64,000 nucleotides of DNA from Natrinema sp046097095 (GTDB lineage Archaea > Halobacteriota > Halobacteria > Halobacteriales > Natrialbaceae), in the NCBI RefSeq assembly GCF_046097095.1, contig NZ_CP175698.1, forward strand, positions 3,162,001 to 3,226,000. Reading direction: 5' to 3'. Below the pieces are notes generated by a model. That model saw only the letters and a program-made list of their open reading frames with translations, ran no database searches and was not told the DNA's origin. The position numbers and the translations under genes are program-made. The first letter of the stretch is position 1, and each line of letters opens with the position of its first letter. Positions 19,262 to 28,707 of this stretch are shown here, piece by piece.

Positions 19262-20417
19262 CCTCGAGGCCCACGAGCACGGCTCCGCTTGCAGCTGCGA
19301 GAGCTGTGGCGATCCGCGGTCGATGGACGTGCTGGACAAGTATCTCACCGTGTGGATCTTCGCCGCGATGGTCGTCGGCGTCGGGCTCGGCCACGTCGCG
19401 CCGTCGGTGACCGGGCCGATCCGGGACCTCCACCTCGTGGAGATCGGACTCGTGGCGATGATGTACCCGCCGCTGGCGAAGGCCGACTACTCGCGGCTCC
19501 CGACGGTCTTTCGGAACTGGCGAGTGCTCGGACTGAGCCTCGTCCAGAACTGGCTCGTCGGGCCGACGCTGATGTTCGGGCTCGCGGTGGTCTTCTTCAG
19601 CGGGCTCGTCCCCGGCCTGCCGGCTCGTCCGGAGTACTTCCTCGGGCTCGTCTTCATCGGGATGGCCCGGTGTATCGCCATGGTGTTGGTCTGGAACGAA
19701 CTCGCGGAGGGGTCGACCGAGTACGTCACCGGACTCGTCGCGTTCAACAGCCTCTTCCAGATCCTCACCTACGGGGTGTACGTCTGGTTCTTCGCGCTCG
19801 TCCTCCCGCCGCTGCTCGGCATGGAGGCCCTCGCCGCCGAGATCACGACGTTCAACGTCTCGCCCACGCAGGTGTTCGTCGCCATCGCGGTCTTCCTCGG
19901 CCTCCCCTTCACGGGCGGAATCCTCACCCGCTACGTCGGCATCCGGACCAAAGGCGAAGCGTGGTACGACGACGAGTTCGTCCCGACAATCGAGCCGCTG
20001 ACGCTCGTGGCCCTGCTGTTTACGGTGATCGTGATGTTCGCCACGCAGGGTGAGACCATCATCGCCGCGCCGGGCGACGTACTCTTGATCGCCGTCCCGC
20101 TGACGATCTACTTCGTCGTCATGTTCTTCGTCAGCTTCGGGATGGGGCGGGGGATCGGTGCCGACTACGCGACGACGACCGCGATCGGCTTTACCGCCGC
20201 CTCGAACAACTTCGAACTCGCCATCGCCGTCGCTGTGGCGGTGTTCGGCGTCGGCTCCGGCGTGGCGTTTGCGACCGTCGTCGGCCCGCTCATCGAGGTT
20301 CCCGTCCTGCTCGCACTCGTCAACGTCGCGCTGTTCTTCCAGCGGCGATTCGACTGGCGGGGCCGGGCGGCCGGCGGCCTCGAGCGAGCGACCGGCGGCC
20401 CGACGACTGACGACTAA
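19254..20417 (+). CDS. acr3: ACR3-type arsenite efflux permease
   Basis: A 387-residue permease with about ten membrane segments. MARCIAMVLVWNEL is the ACR3 signature holding the Cys essential for arsenite transport. An N-terminal extension of about 20 residues carries a CSCESC-type cysteine cluster that may bind metalloid before transport; that is inference. It expels As(III) using the membrane potential. It overlaps arsR and precedes an LMW-phosphatase-type arsenate reductase, a complete minimal resistance operon. Confidence 0.95.
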   Translation: MSDLEAHEHGSACSCESCGDPRSMDVLDKYLTVWIFAAMVVGVGLGHVAPSVTGPIRDLHLVEIGLVAMMYPPLAKADYSRLPTVFRNWRVLGLSLVQNWLVGPTLMFGLAVVFFSGLVPGLPARPEYFLGLVFIGMARCIAMVLVWNELAEGSTEYVTGLVAFNSLFQILTYGVYVWFFALVLPPLLGMEALAAEITTFNVSPTQVFVAIAVFLGLPFTGGILTRYVGIRTKGEAWYDDEFVPTIEPLTLVALLFTVIVMFATQGETIIAAPGDVLLIAVPLTIYFVVMFFVSFGMGRGIGADYATTTAIGFTAASNNFELAIAVAVAVFGVGSGVAFATVVGPLIEVPVLLALVNVALFFQRRFDWRGRAAGGLERATGGPTTDD

Positions 20418-20431
20418 CGAAACGAGAAACC

Positions 20432-20542
20432 ATGAGTTCCGAACCCAGCCACTGGACGACGACAGATCGAACCGATACTACCCCCGGAACCGGCGAGCAC
20501 ACTACCGACAGCGTTCGAGCACCGAGCGGGATGTCGCCATGA
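20432..20542 (+). CDS. 36-residue small ORF coupled to the arsenate reductase gene
   Basis: An ATG 15 nt after the acr3 stop opens a Thr/Ser/Asp-rich frame of 36 residues. Its TGA (20540-20542) overlaps the next ATG at 20539 as ATGA. It may be only a coupling leader; no domain is recognisable. Whether the peptide is functional cannot be told. Confidence 0.35.
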   Translation: MSSEPSHWTTTDRTDTTPGTGEHTTDSVRAPSGMSP

Positions 20543-20988
20543 GTGACGCGGACAGCGACAGCGACGAGCGCATCCGGCTCGCGTTCGTCTGCGTCCAAAA
20601 CGCCGGCCGCTCGCAGATGGCGACCGCGTTCGCCGAGCGCGAGCGCGACCGCCGCGGTCTCGAGGACCGCGTCGAGATCCTGACCGGCGGCACGCACCCG
20701 GCCGAGGCGGTCCACGACGAAGTGATCGCGGTCATGCGCGAGGCGGGGATCGACCTCGCCGATCGCACGCCCCGCGAAATCTCGCCAGCGGAACTCCGGT
20801 CCTGTGACGCCGTCGCGACGATGGGCTGTTCGACCCTCGAGCTCGGCGATGCGGCGACGGCCGTCGACATCCGAGAGTGGGCGCTTCCGGACCCCGACGG
20901 CGAGGACAGAGCACGCGTCCGCGAGATCCGGGACGAGGTCGACCGCCGAGTCGTCGCGCTGTTCGACGACCTGTATCCGAGCGACTGA
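20539..20988 (+). CDS. LMW protein-tyrosine-phosphatase-like arsenate reductase
   Basis: A 149-residue protein. CVQNAGRSQMA is the CX5R phosphate loop of low-molecular-weight phosphatases and thioredoxin-type arsenate reductases; LPDPDGED near 115 supplies the general-acid Asp. A second Cys (MGCSTLEL) lies in the middle, as in arsenate reductases with a thiol relay. Its place after acr3 argues for reduction of arsenate to arsenite for export. The N-terminal SDADSDSDE is the usual haloarchaeal acidic tail. Start fixed by the ATGA overlap with the small upstream ORF. Confidence 0.85.
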   Translation: MSDADSDSDERIRLAFVCVQNAGRSQMATAFAERERDRRGLEDRVEILTGGTHPAEAVHDEVIAVMREAGIDLADRTPREISPAELRSCDAVATMGCSTLELGDAATAVDIREWALPDPDGEDRARVREIRDEVDRRVVALFDDLYPSD

Positions 20989-21136
20989 CCGCGACGAGAC
21001 GGCTCGCGGCCGGGGCGGGTCGCGAACGGTCTGCTCGCGTCTCCGCCGATCGCGCCGCCTTCGGACCCCGAACCGCGAGACGGAGACGCCGCCACGCTTT
21101 TCTCCGCCCCTCGAGAACGACTATCACTGTCTATCG

Positions 21137-22534
21137 ATGGATTCCGATCCCGGCGATCTGGCTCCCGTCCTGCTCGAGTACGCACAGGACAAGCTTGCCG
21201 TCGTCGACGAGACGGGGACGTACGTCTACGTCAACGAGGCGAGCGCGTCCATTCTCGGATTCGAGCCCGAGCAACTCGTCGACGAGCGTGCACTCGAGTA
21301 CGTCCACCCGGACGACAGGCGGGCGGTCACGGAGCGGTTCGGCCGGGTCAACGCGTCGGCGCAGTCCTCGGCGTCGGTCCGGTACCGCCACGCGACGCGA
21401 AGCGACGAGTGGGTGTGGCTCGAGAGCCGGTTCACCGATCCGCCGGACGATGCCCTCGACGGCTACGTCGTCAGTTCGCGCGATATCACCGAACGGGTCA
21501 CCGCCGAGCGGGAACGCCGCGACGCCGAGAGTCAACTGCAGACGATCGCCGGCACGGTCGGCGACGTCCTGTGGATGGTCGACGGCGACTGGACCGAGCT
21601 GCTGTTCGTCAATTCGGCCTACGAAGAGATCTTCGGCCAGTCCGTCGAGGCGCTCAAGGAGAACCCGCATCACTTTCTCGAGGCCGTCCATCCCGACGAC
21701 GTCGACTGCGTTCAGGAGGCGATGGCCCGCGCGTCGGCGGGCGAATCGGTCGACATCGAGTATCGCGTCGACCCGGAGACCGACTACAGCCGCTGGGTCT
21801 GGGTGCGCGCGGTCCCGATCCGCGACGACGGTGATGTCGCCGAAATCGTCGGCTTCTCCCGCGACATCACGGACCGTCGACGGCGGGAGCGCCAGCTCGC
21901 GGTCATGGACACCCATCTCCGGCACACCCTGCGAAACGATATGGCCGTCATCATGGGCAACGCCGAATGTATCGCCCGGGACGCCGACGCTCCTTCGAAC
22001 GGGCGCGCGGAGGTCATCCGCCAGCAGGGCCGAGAGCTACTCGAGAGCACCGCCAAACAGCGCGAGATCATCGACCTGCTCACGGAGCGGTCGACACCGG
22101 AGCCGGTCGATCTCGTCCGGGTCGCGTCGAACGCGATCGAGACGATTCGCGACCAACGTCCGTCGGCGACGATCGAGCTGACGGCCCCCGACTCGGCGGT
22201 CGCCCGTGTGCTCTCCGAGGTGGAACTGGCGGTGATCGAACTTCTCGAGAACGCCGTTCAGCACGACCCGGACGGGGTACCGGCGCTGTCGGTCTCCGTC
22301 CGCGCCCGCGAGGAGACCATCACAGTCACCGTCGAGGACGGCTGCCCGCCGATTCCGGAGGTCGAGTTCCGCGTGTTGACCGGCGATTGGGAGATGACCG
22401 ACGTCTACCACACGTCCGGGCTGGGACTGTGGCTCGTCTACTGGATCGTCGATCTCTCGGGCGGCCACGTCTCGTTCGACCGCACCGAGACGGGCAACGC
22501 GATCACCGTCTCGCTGCCGTGCCCGTCATCGTAG
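21137..22534 (+). CDS. PAS-PAS sensor histidine kinase
   Basis: A 465-residue soluble kinase: PAS1 about 5-120, PAS2 about 130-248 (both end in SRDITxR), a dimerisation/phosphoacceptor region with His 263 (LRHTLRNDM), then an HATPase_c domain with ELLENAVQHD (N box) near 368-377 and GLGLWLVYW (G box) near 430. The D/G1 region reads VEDGCPPIP rather than the usual VxDNGPGIP, a possibly weakened ATP site. There are no membrane segments, so it senses an internal signal. No response regulator is adjacent, as is common in haloarchaea. The long open frame upstream is a shadow of the arsenic gene region; the ATG at 21137 starts the PAS domain. Confidence 0.88.
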   Translation: MDSDPGDLAPVLLEYAQDKLAVVDETGTYVYVNEASASILGFEPEQLVDERALEYVHPDDRRAVTERFGRVNASAQSSASVRYRHATRSDEWVWLESRFTDPPDDALDGYVVSSRDITERVTAERERRDAESQLQTIAGTVGDVLWMVDGDWTELLFVNSAYEEIFGQSVEALKENPHHFLEAVHPDDVDCVQEAMARASAGESVDIEYRVDPETDYSRWVWVRAVPIRDDGDVAEIVGFSRDITDRRRRERQLAVMDTHLRHTLRNDMAVIMGNAECIARDADAPSNGRAEVIRQQGRELLESTAKQREIIDLLTERSTPEPVDLVRVASNAIETIRDQRPSATIELTAPDSAVARVLSEVELAVIELLENAVQHDPDGVPALSVSVRAREETITVTVEDGCPPIPEVEFRVLTGDWEMTDVYHTSGLGLWLVYWIVDLSGGHVSFDRTETGNAITVSLPCPSS

Positions 22535-22627
22535 CCGGTCGTCGCCGCGGCGGTGCCGAAATCGGTGTGCCGATCGTCTCCGCGGGCGTATCGACGGATA
22601 CCGCAGTCGCCGCGGGCGTACCGCGAC

Positions 22628-24241
22628 TCACTCGATATAGCCGAGATCCGCGAGTCGTTGCTCGACGTGTTCGTCCGACGTGTCGACCGACCGATTCTCG
22701 TCGAGCCGCGGATACCGTCGGGTTCCGGCCGGGTCGACGCACGGGAGGGGATTGCCGTCCATTCGTTCGTCGATCGGCACGTCGAGCGTTGACAGCACGG
22801 TCGGGGCGATATCGAAGAGATGTGCCCGGCCGACGCCGGCAGCGTGATCGATATCGGCACCGCGAGCGGCGACCGTTCCCTCGAGTTTGTGGTTCCAGGG
22901 TTCGCTCGGCGGGCCAAACGCCTCGTCTCGTACCGTCGCCGAGAGGAAGTGGTCGAACTCCGCCGGCACGGTCACGACGTCGACGGCGTGTTCGATCTCG
23001 GGGCCGTGGAAGAACTCTTCTCGAGGCCCGACGGACTCGAAAACGGGATCGCCGTCGGGCGTGGTGACCGATCGTAAGACGTCGATGAGCCTCGTTCGCA
23101 CCGCCTCGTATTTTGCCGGCGGAACGACACCGTTTGGCTCGCGTCCCTCGAGGTTGATTCGGACGCCGAGTTCGATCCGCGAGCGGACGTACGCGGTCGA
23201 TTCTGGGAAGTTCACCTGCGCGGCCCCCGCACTGACGAGGCTGGCTGGTGCATAGGCCGCGGCGAGATCGGCGACACCGAGTCGCTCGAGGACGGCGTTG
23301 ATCCGCTGGCTCGTGAGCCCGAACCCCGCAGCAGTCGCCATCGCTTGCTCGGCGATGCCGGGACCGTCCCTTCCGGCGTCTGTTCCCTCCTTGAGGCTCC
23401 CGTCGCGAACGGTCGCCCACGTCGGCATTCCCCGTCCGCCGCGCTCGGTCTCGACGAACCCCGACTCGCGGAGGAATTCGTTGGCCCGGAACTCGTGGCC
23501 GTCGTACGGTCCCATCCCGTGATCGCTCGCGACGATCACGTTCGCCGGTTCGTGGGCCTCGAGGATCTCGCGGAGCTGGCGATCGACCGCACGGTAGATC
23601 GTCCGAATCGCCTCGTCGTCTGCCGGTCGCTCGTGGAAGATCGAGTCCGTCGCCTGGAACTCGATGAATCCGAACTCGGGGTCGAACCGTTCGACGAGGT
23701 AGCGAAAGGCGTCCCCGCGCATCCGCACACAGTCGCTGTACGCGCGGCCGACGTCGTCCGCATCGTCGTCCGGGTAGACGCGGTACTCCCCGATCGCGTT
23801 CCGGACGTCCTCGAGCAGTCCGTCGGGGTGGCAGTCCGGGTCCTCCGGCGCGGTGTAGCCCGGGATCAGCGCCCCGTCGAATTCCCGCGGCGGATACGTC
23901 ACCGGGACGTTGACCACCGCGCTCGTCACGCCGTGGCGATCGAGCAGTTCCCAGAGCGTCCGCTCGCGAACGTCGGTCGCGTTGACGACGTCCCAGTCGT
24001 AGCCGTCGAACGAGAGGAAGCCGTAGACGCCGTGCTTGCCCGGGTTCGTTCCGGTGTACAGCGACGGCCAGGCACTTGCGGTCCACGGTGGGATCTGCGA
24101 CTCGAGCGCCCCGCTCGTTCCGGTCTCGTATATCGACTCGAGAGTCGGCACCTCGTCGTCCTCGAACAGCGGCGCGAGCACCCGGTCACAGGCCGCGTCG
24201 ATGCCGACGAGTAGCGTTCGAAGGGAGGTATCGGCGTCCAT
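22628..24241 (-). CDS. AlkP-superfamily phosphodiesterase/phosphatase, copy 2
   Basis: A 537-residue close paralogue of the protein at 1429-3057, with the same motifs: LLVGIDAACD, IPPWTASAWPSLYTGTNPG, FQATDSIFHE, VIVASDHGMGPY, and the tail RLADLGYIE. No signal peptide. The ATG at 24241 is chosen over the one three codons upstream because the element CTTAACGAAG begins exactly 35 nt before it. It lies behind a FemAB-like gene on the same strand (gap about 230 nt), the same partnership as copy 1 but in reverse order. Substrate unknown; probably a phosphate- or phosphodiester-bearing glycan intermediate. Confidence 0.85.
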   Translation of the reverse strand: MDADTSLRTLLVGIDAACDRVLAPLFEDDEVPTLESIYETGTSGALESQIPPWTASAWPSLYTGTNPGKHGVYGFLSFDGYDWDVVNATDVRERTLWELLDRHGVTSAVVNVPVTYPPREFDGALIPGYTAPEDPDCHPDGLLEDVRNAIGEYRVYPDDDADDVGRAYSDCVRMRGDAFRYLVERFDPEFGFIEFQATDSIFHERPADDEAIRTIYRAVDRQLREILEAHEPANVIVASDHGMGPYDGHEFRANEFLRESGFVETERGGRGMPTWATVRDGSLKEGTDAGRDGPGIAEQAMATAAGFGLTSQRINAVLERLGVADLAAAYAPASLVSAGAAQVNFPESTAYVRSRIELGVRINLEGREPNGVVPPAKYEAVRTRLIDVLRSVTTPDGDPVFESVGPREEFFHGPEIEHAVDVVTVPAEFDHFLSATVRDEAFGPPSEPWNHKLEGTVAARGADIDHAAGVGRAHLFDIAPTVLSTLDVPIDERMDGNPLPCVDPAGTRRYPRLDENRSVDTSDEHVEQRLADLGYIE

Positions 24242-24266
24242 CGCCGACACGTCCGTTTCGATGACG

Positions 24267-24276
24267 CTTCGTTAAG
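24267..24276 (-). promoter_or_regulatory. Shared promoter element variant (CTTAACGAAG) of phosphatase 2
   Basis: CTTAACGAAG on the minus strand starts 35 nt before the ATG at 24241; 8 of 10 positions match CATAACAAAG. Confidence 0.5.
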
Positions 24277-24473
24277 TGCGAAATTACGGCACACTGATCG
24301 ACCGACGATGGTGGCCCGAAATCGACAGTCCACGTTGCTCACCGAACCCGGCCGCGATACGTCGGGGAAGGAAGGGCATACCGTTCGACTCGTTCGGCCG
24401 CGTCGCGGCGACGCTCGACACCGAACCACGACCGATCGAAAAACGCTGCGACCGCTTTCCGTTCGGTCGAGAC

Positions 24474-25484
24474 TCACTTGACGCTATCGTACAACGAGGC
24501 GATCGTCCGCATCCCCCAGTTCCCGTACTCGAGCCCGTAATACGTCCGTAACTCGGGGTTGAACTTCGCCTTGTACCGATTGATCCGGCGCGTGTCGGCA
24601 CCGACGAGATCGTACGTCTCGAGCCCCCTCTCGAGGCCATCTTTCATGATCGCCCAGTCGAGTAGATCGTTCGTCGGGACGTCGACGTCCGCGTCGGTAC
24701 GGACACCGCCGATCCAGCGGCCGGTCGTATCGCCGTACTCGAGGGCCAGAATCCCGCCGATGAACTCGCCGTCGACGCGGAGGGTGTACGGCCGGACGCG
24801 TCCGTTCGGCGACTCGTCGGCGAGATCGAGGACGAAGTCGACGGGAACGCCGAAGCTGATATCCTGCGATTCGTAGCGGGTCCTGACCTGGTCGTGGATC
24901 AGGCGGATCTCCTCCGGGCCCCCGACATCGATCTCGAACACCTCGTCGTCGGCGTTTCGGATGTTGCTTCGCGCGTCGCTGCTGAACGTCATCAGGAGGT
25001 CCGCTTCGGAGAGCGTCAGATCGACTGCGTAAGTGTACTCCGGCGTCGCGTCGTACGCGTTCCACTTGAACGGGCGCGAGTCCTCGAACGCCGTCGACGT
25101 GCGAACGTGGCCGTATTTCGGGTTCAGTTCCTCGTCGATCCACTCGAAGCAGCCGTCCATGAACCGCTGTCGCCGCCGCTCGCGCTTGCGCTGTTTCAGT
25201 TTCCCCATGTTCAAGAACGCCGGTCCGAGGTACGGGACCCGGAGGTGTGGCGGCGGCGAAAACGCCGTCGTCACGAACTGCTTGCTGATCTCGAAGACCG
25301 GAAAGAGGCCGACCGGTTCCTGTCCCTTGAATCCGATCAGCGGGTGTACCGTCGCATCGGCGTGGTCGGCCTGTACCCGGAGGGCCTCGAGTTCGTGCCA
25401 CAGCGTCCCCTGGGGCGACCGCTCGACGTACCCGTTCCACCGCTCGAGGTCGTCTGGCGTCGCGATGCGGACGTCGATACTCAT
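24474..25484 (-). CDS. FemAB-like GNAT acyl/aminoacyltransferase, copy 2
   Basis: A 336-residue paralogue of the protein at 422-1432, the same length, with the landmarks FKGQEPVGLFPVFE, RVPYLGPAFLN, FSSDARSNIRNAD and INRYKAKFNPEL. The two are alike throughout, so the FemAB/phosphatase pair was duplicated as a unit or moved together. The ATG is overlapped by the TGA of a 20-codon leader ORF. The predicted role is transfer of an acyl or aminoacyl group to a lipid- or glycan-linked amine or hydroxyl in the cytoplasm; the acceptor is not known. Confidence 0.85.
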   Translation of the reverse strand: MSIDVRIATPDDLERWNGYVERSPQGTLWHELEALRVQADHADATVHPLIGFKGQEPVGLFPVFEISKQFVTTAFSPPPHLRVPYLGPAFLNMGKLKQRKRERRRQRFMDGCFEWIDEELNPKYGHVRTSTAFEDSRPFKWNAYDATPEYTYAVDLTLSEADLLMTFSSDARSNIRNADDEVFEIDVGGPEEIRLIHDQVRTRYESQDISFGVPVDFVLDLADESPNGRVRPYTLRVDGEFIGGILALEYGDTTGRWIGGVRTDADVDVPTNDLLDWAIMKDGLERGLETYDLVGADTRRINRYKAKFNPELRTYYGLEYGNWGMRTIASLYDSVK

Positions 25485-25577
25485 GCGCTTGATCCCTCGA
25501 GACTGCACCGCGGACTCCGTTCGATAGCCGTTCGGCGTTCCATACGGAACGGGTCCCGTCAGCGCTACTTTGTAAGC
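25481..25577 (-). promoter_or_regulatory. Shared promoter element variant plus 20-codon leader ORF
   Basis: GCTTACAAAG (25568-25577, minus strand) starts 34 nt before an ATG at 25543. The frame of 20 codons (begins MERRTAIERS) ends with TGA at 25481-25483, overlapping the ATG at 25484 as ATGA. Confidence 0.5.
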
Positions 25578-25903
25578 ATCTTATTTCCGTCGTCGTAGGC
25601 GGCTCGTTCGACTCCGTCGCCGGTCTCGGAGGCCGTGATCGCGGCTTTCGCGTTGTCGGTCGGGATGGTGCGCTCACGGCATCGACGACCGACGAGCGTC
25701 GGTGCCGTGACCGACGAGACGTGAGTCGGCTGCGGATCGCGGAGCGCCGACGAATGCTCGAAACGGGCGCGTCCGCGGATTGTGTATCTGCCCGCCCAGC
25801 GATTTCACACTCGGTAACGGTGCTCCTACGCGAACCGACGTTCTCGGTACGCGATAAGTAACAATGGCTAGCGGACTCGAGCGACCGACAACCGGCAAGT
25901 ACA
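25578..25903. other. Divergent promoter region before DUF1616 gene 1
   Basis: No gene. AGTAACAATG at 25857-25866 (plus strand) is a weaker form of the shared element, 47 nt before the ATG at 25904. The rest shows no clear feature. Confidence 0.4.
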
Positions 25904-27181
25904 ATGAAAGGACTCCCGATTCAGCCGTTCGAAGCCGTCAGACGGCGAAGCAAGGCTGTCGTCGCGGGACTTCCGGTCGACCTGCTCGGCGTCATCGGAT
26001 TCGTCGTCACCGCGACCAGCCTCTTGGCAGTCGCAGACGTTTCGTCGTCACTGATACGGGCCGGGATCGGAGTTCCGTTATTGTTTTTCGCTCCCGGATA
26101 CGTGACCGTGTCCGCGCTATATCCCCGGAAACCGTCTTCGACGGCGTCTCCCAGCGACGGTGCGTTACTGATACGACAATCGTGTAATGTCGCGGGGGTC
26201 GAGCGCGTGGCGCTCTCGTTCGGACTGAGTTTCGCGCTTCTGCCGTTGCTCGGGTTGGCCATCGCCGCCACGCCGTGGGGGTATACCGGCCCGGGCGTCG
26301 TCGGTACCGTCGCTGGGTTCGCCGTCGTCGGTGCCGTCCTCGCGACCGTTCGCCGGGCGTCCGTTCCGCCGGCCGACCGCTACGGTGTCGAACTCGGCCG
26401 ACGCCTCGAGACGGCTCGCGCGTCGCTATTCGGCGCTGAGTCGTCGATTCACGTCGCCGTCAACGTCGCCCTCGTACTCGCCGTCGCGCTCGCGCTGACG
26501 ACCGTCGGATACGCGTTCGTTTCCCCGCAAGACGGCGAGCAGTACACGAGCCTTCGACTGCTCAGCGAAACCGACTCGGGCGACCTCGTTGCGTCGGACT
26601 ACCCGGCGGAAATCGAGCCGGGCGAATCGGTTCCGCTCGTCGTCGCCATCGAGAACCGCGAAGAGACGGCGATGAACTACACGGCCGTCGTCCAGCAACA
26701 GCGCCTCGAGGACGGCGACGTGGTCGAACGAACGGAACTACAGCGGTTCGAGAAACGAGTCGGTGCTGGGTCGACCGAGTACGACGAGCGAAACGTGACG
26801 CCGACGGCGGACGAGGGACCCGTTCGGATTTCGGTGTTGCTGTATACTGACGACGTGCCGGAGACACCGACTCACGAGAACGCCTATCGCTACACGCACG
26901 TCTGGACGAACGTCACCGAGACGGACGCTGGGGACGACACTGGTGGCGGTGGAAGCGACACCGGTGCCAGCGGGGTCGGTACCGGCGACGGTGGAAGCGG
27001 TACCAGCGGCGGTGGAAGCGCCACGGGCGACGCTGGCGGCGATGGCGAGGACGCGGAGGATGGAGACCTGTTCGATGACCTGTTCGGCGACGAGGGCGGA
27101 CCGATCGCCGGAAGCACCGATGGCGGGACGGGCGGCGGGACCGATGCCGGAGCCGAAAACGGTACCGAAACCGAGGGCTGA
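25904..27181 (+). CDS. DUF1616 membrane protein with Gly/Thr/Asp-rich tail
   Basis: A 425-residue protein. Residues 20-155 and about 175-200 hold hydrophobic segments typical of the DUF1616 family (LLFFAPGYVTVSALYP is its first-domain signature). Residues 205-330 are an extracytoplasmic region with VPLVVAIENREE and VVQQQRLEDGDVVERTEL, the family's beta domain. Residues 335-425 are a Gly/Thr/Asp-rich low-complexity tail absent from the second copy (60831-61823). The function of DUF1616 proteins is unestablished; they often lie near glycan or surface-protein genes. ATG 25904 is chosen because the hydrophobic region follows it at the usual distance. Confidence 0.85.
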   Translation: MKGLPIQPFEAVRRRSKAVVAGLPVDLLGVIGFVVTATSLLAVADVSSSLIRAGIGVPLLFFAPGYVTVSALYPRKPSSTASPSDGALLIRQSCNVAGVERVALSFGLSFALLPLLGLAIAATPWGYTGPGVVGTVAGFAVVGAVLATVRRASVPPADRYGVELGRRLETARASLFGAESSIHVAVNVALVLAVALALTTVGYAFVSPQDGEQYTSLRLLSETDSGDLVASDYPAEIEPGESVPLVVAIENREETAMNYTAVVQQQRLEDGDVVERTELQRFEKRVGAGSTEYDERNVTPTADEGPVRISVLLYTDDVPETPTHENAYRYTHVWTNVTETDAGDDTGGGGSDTGASGVGTGDGGSGTSGGGSATGDAGGDGEDAEDGDLFDDLFGDEGGPIAGSTDGGTGGGTDAGAENGTETEG

Positions 27182-27337
27182 GACGGACTGGTATACCTGA
27201 GTACCGGCACACCCCGAAAGCGCGTCCCGGGGACGCCGGAACTGGCGTCCAGTGGACCGTCTGAGCGGTTCGATCGACGCCCTCGAGAGAAGAGGGAGTC
27301 GCCGTCAGCGACGGTCCGCTCGCCGATTAATCACCTG

Positions 27338-27347
27338 CATAACAATA
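27338..27347 (+). promoter_or_regulatory. Shared promoter element (CATAACAATA)
   Basis: CATAACAATA lies 69 nt before the ATG at 27407 of the secreted protein, in the same orientation. Confidence 0.45.
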
Positions 27348-27406
27348 TCCATGTACGTGAGTGCGTCGAACAGGAGACGTTCGAACTAATCAGAACGACA
27401 GCATAT

Positions 27407-28480
27407 ATGATACGTGATAGCGCCTCTCTAACCGGAACGTATGCAACCGTCGTCGCGGTCGCGGTGGTCACCGCGGCCGTGATCGGAGCAACGGTCGGCG
27501 TCGGAACGGTCGCCGCTCAATCTGCCCCGTCAGAGACCGGCGGTGAGTACGCCGTCATACAGGGTGACAAGTGTTACACCGTCGACCTGTTCGGGAACAG
27601 TTCACAGTCCATCGAAACGTTCTACGATTATCGAACGCCGAACACCAGTCCGAGTTCCCATTCCTATAGCTCGTATGGGACGACACACCTCCAGGAAGAC
27701 GATACGAGCAATCTCTTCCTCTACGAGGGCAGCGACGGTGTCAGTCTCGTCCTGTTGCACGAACGGTACGACGGCAACACGTCCGGCGGTGCAGTGACGA
27801 TGCAGTTCGACGGGTTGCCCGAAAACGGCGAGTGGGTCGTCGAAGACGACAGCTACGACGGACGCGACGACGAATTCAGCCACCGCGGCTCCTCGAGTCG
27901 TATTACCTGGGTGTACACCGACGGCCGGAACGACGGTGCCGCCTTCCGCGGCGGCCTCGAGGGCGAATTCGAGATCACGATCACGCCCGCGTTCAACGAT
28001 GCGGCCGATTTCCGCCTGTACGAGGGGCAGATAGCCGACTGGCAGGCGCTCTCGGCGACCGAGAGCGGCCGCGATCGGATCTCACTGGACATGTCCAAAC
28101 CGGTCACGATCACGTCCGGCGGCTGTCCCTCGTCTTCGGTCACCGATCTGCAGACCGGTGGGACGGTGACGCCGGGCGAGTCCGTCGACATCACTGCGAC
28201 GGTTACGAACGATGGGGAGCGAACGGTGACGACGGACGTTCCGATCACCGTCGACGGCGACCTCGTCGACGAGCGAGAAGTGACTCTCGAACCCGGTGAA
28301 ACGACCACGCTATCGACGACGATGACGTTCGACGATGCGGGGACCTACACCGTCGCGGCGGGCGACCGAACCGCGGCGGTGACCGTCGGCGAGACGAGTG
28401 ACGGACTGAGCGGCTTCGGCGTCGCCGCGGTGATTGTAATGGCGCTTCTGGGCGGTCTGGCCGTGTGGCACCGACGGTAG
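27407..28480 (+). CDS. Secreted cell-surface protein with CARDB-like domain, copy 1
   Basis: A 357-residue exported protein. Residues 1-38 are a signal peptide (hydrophobic core ending VAAQSA). Residues 45-225 form a domain I do not recognise (FYDYRTPNTSPSSHSYSSYG, FDGLPENGEWVVEDD, FSHRGSSSRITW). Residues about 240-325 resemble a CARDB/Ig-like domain (VTPGESVDITATVTNDGERTV, VTLEPGETTTLS). The end, LSGFGVAAVIVMALLGGLAVWHRR, is a hydrophobic helix plus Arg like PGF-CTERM tails but with SGF in place of PGF. A tandem paralogue follows at 28708-29811. Probably a surface-anchored protein; binding partner unknown. Confidence 0.82.
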   Translation: MIRDSASLTGTYATVVAVAVVTAAVIGATVGVGTVAAQSAPSETGGEYAVIQGDKCYTVDLFGNSSQSIETFYDYRTPNTSPSSHSYSSYGTTHLQEDDTSNLFLYEGSDGVSLVLLHERYDGNTSGGAVTMQFDGLPENGEWVVEDDSYDGRDDEFSHRGSSSRITWVYTDGRNDGAAFRGGLEGEFEITITPAFNDAADFRLYEGQIADWQALSATESGRDRISLDMSKPVTITSGGCPSSSVTDLQTGGTVTPGESVDITATVTNDGERTVTTDVPITVDGDLVDEREVTLEPGETTTLSTTMTFDDAGTYTVAAGDRTAAVTVGETSDGLSGFGVAAVIVMALLGGLAVWHRR

Positions 28481-28663
28481 CCATTTACTGGTCTCACCGA
28501 CTCGATCCGGACGCCGCTAGCCGGTCGCGAGTCGCCGTCCGTCGCCGGCCGATAACTGAACGGAACGAGCCATCGGGAGCCGCAGGAGCTATTGGGAGCA
28601 GCGAGAGCCGTCGGGGGCCAGCGTCGGCCGTCCGGCGTCGCATTTCCGTCTCGGAAACGATGA

Positions 28664-28673
28664 CATAACAATT
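28664..28673 (+). promoter_or_regulatory. Shared promoter element (CATAACAATT)
   Basis: CATAACAATT lies 44 nt before the ATG at 28708; this rules out the in-frame TTG at 28672 as the start. Confidence 0.5.
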
Positions 28674-28707
28674 GCTACGAACGCCATCGACGAAGCCGAG
28701 ACGAATT

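Noticed and set aside
18863..20988. Arsenic operon as a recent transferred island
   Set aside because: Composition is like the neighbouring genes and there are no mobile-element remnants, so transfer is not supported by the sequence.
25864..26187. A 107-codon frame overlapping the start of DUF1616 copy 1
   Set aside because: It is Arg-rich, in a shadow frame of a strongly supported gene, and its ATG is only 7 nt from the start of the element.
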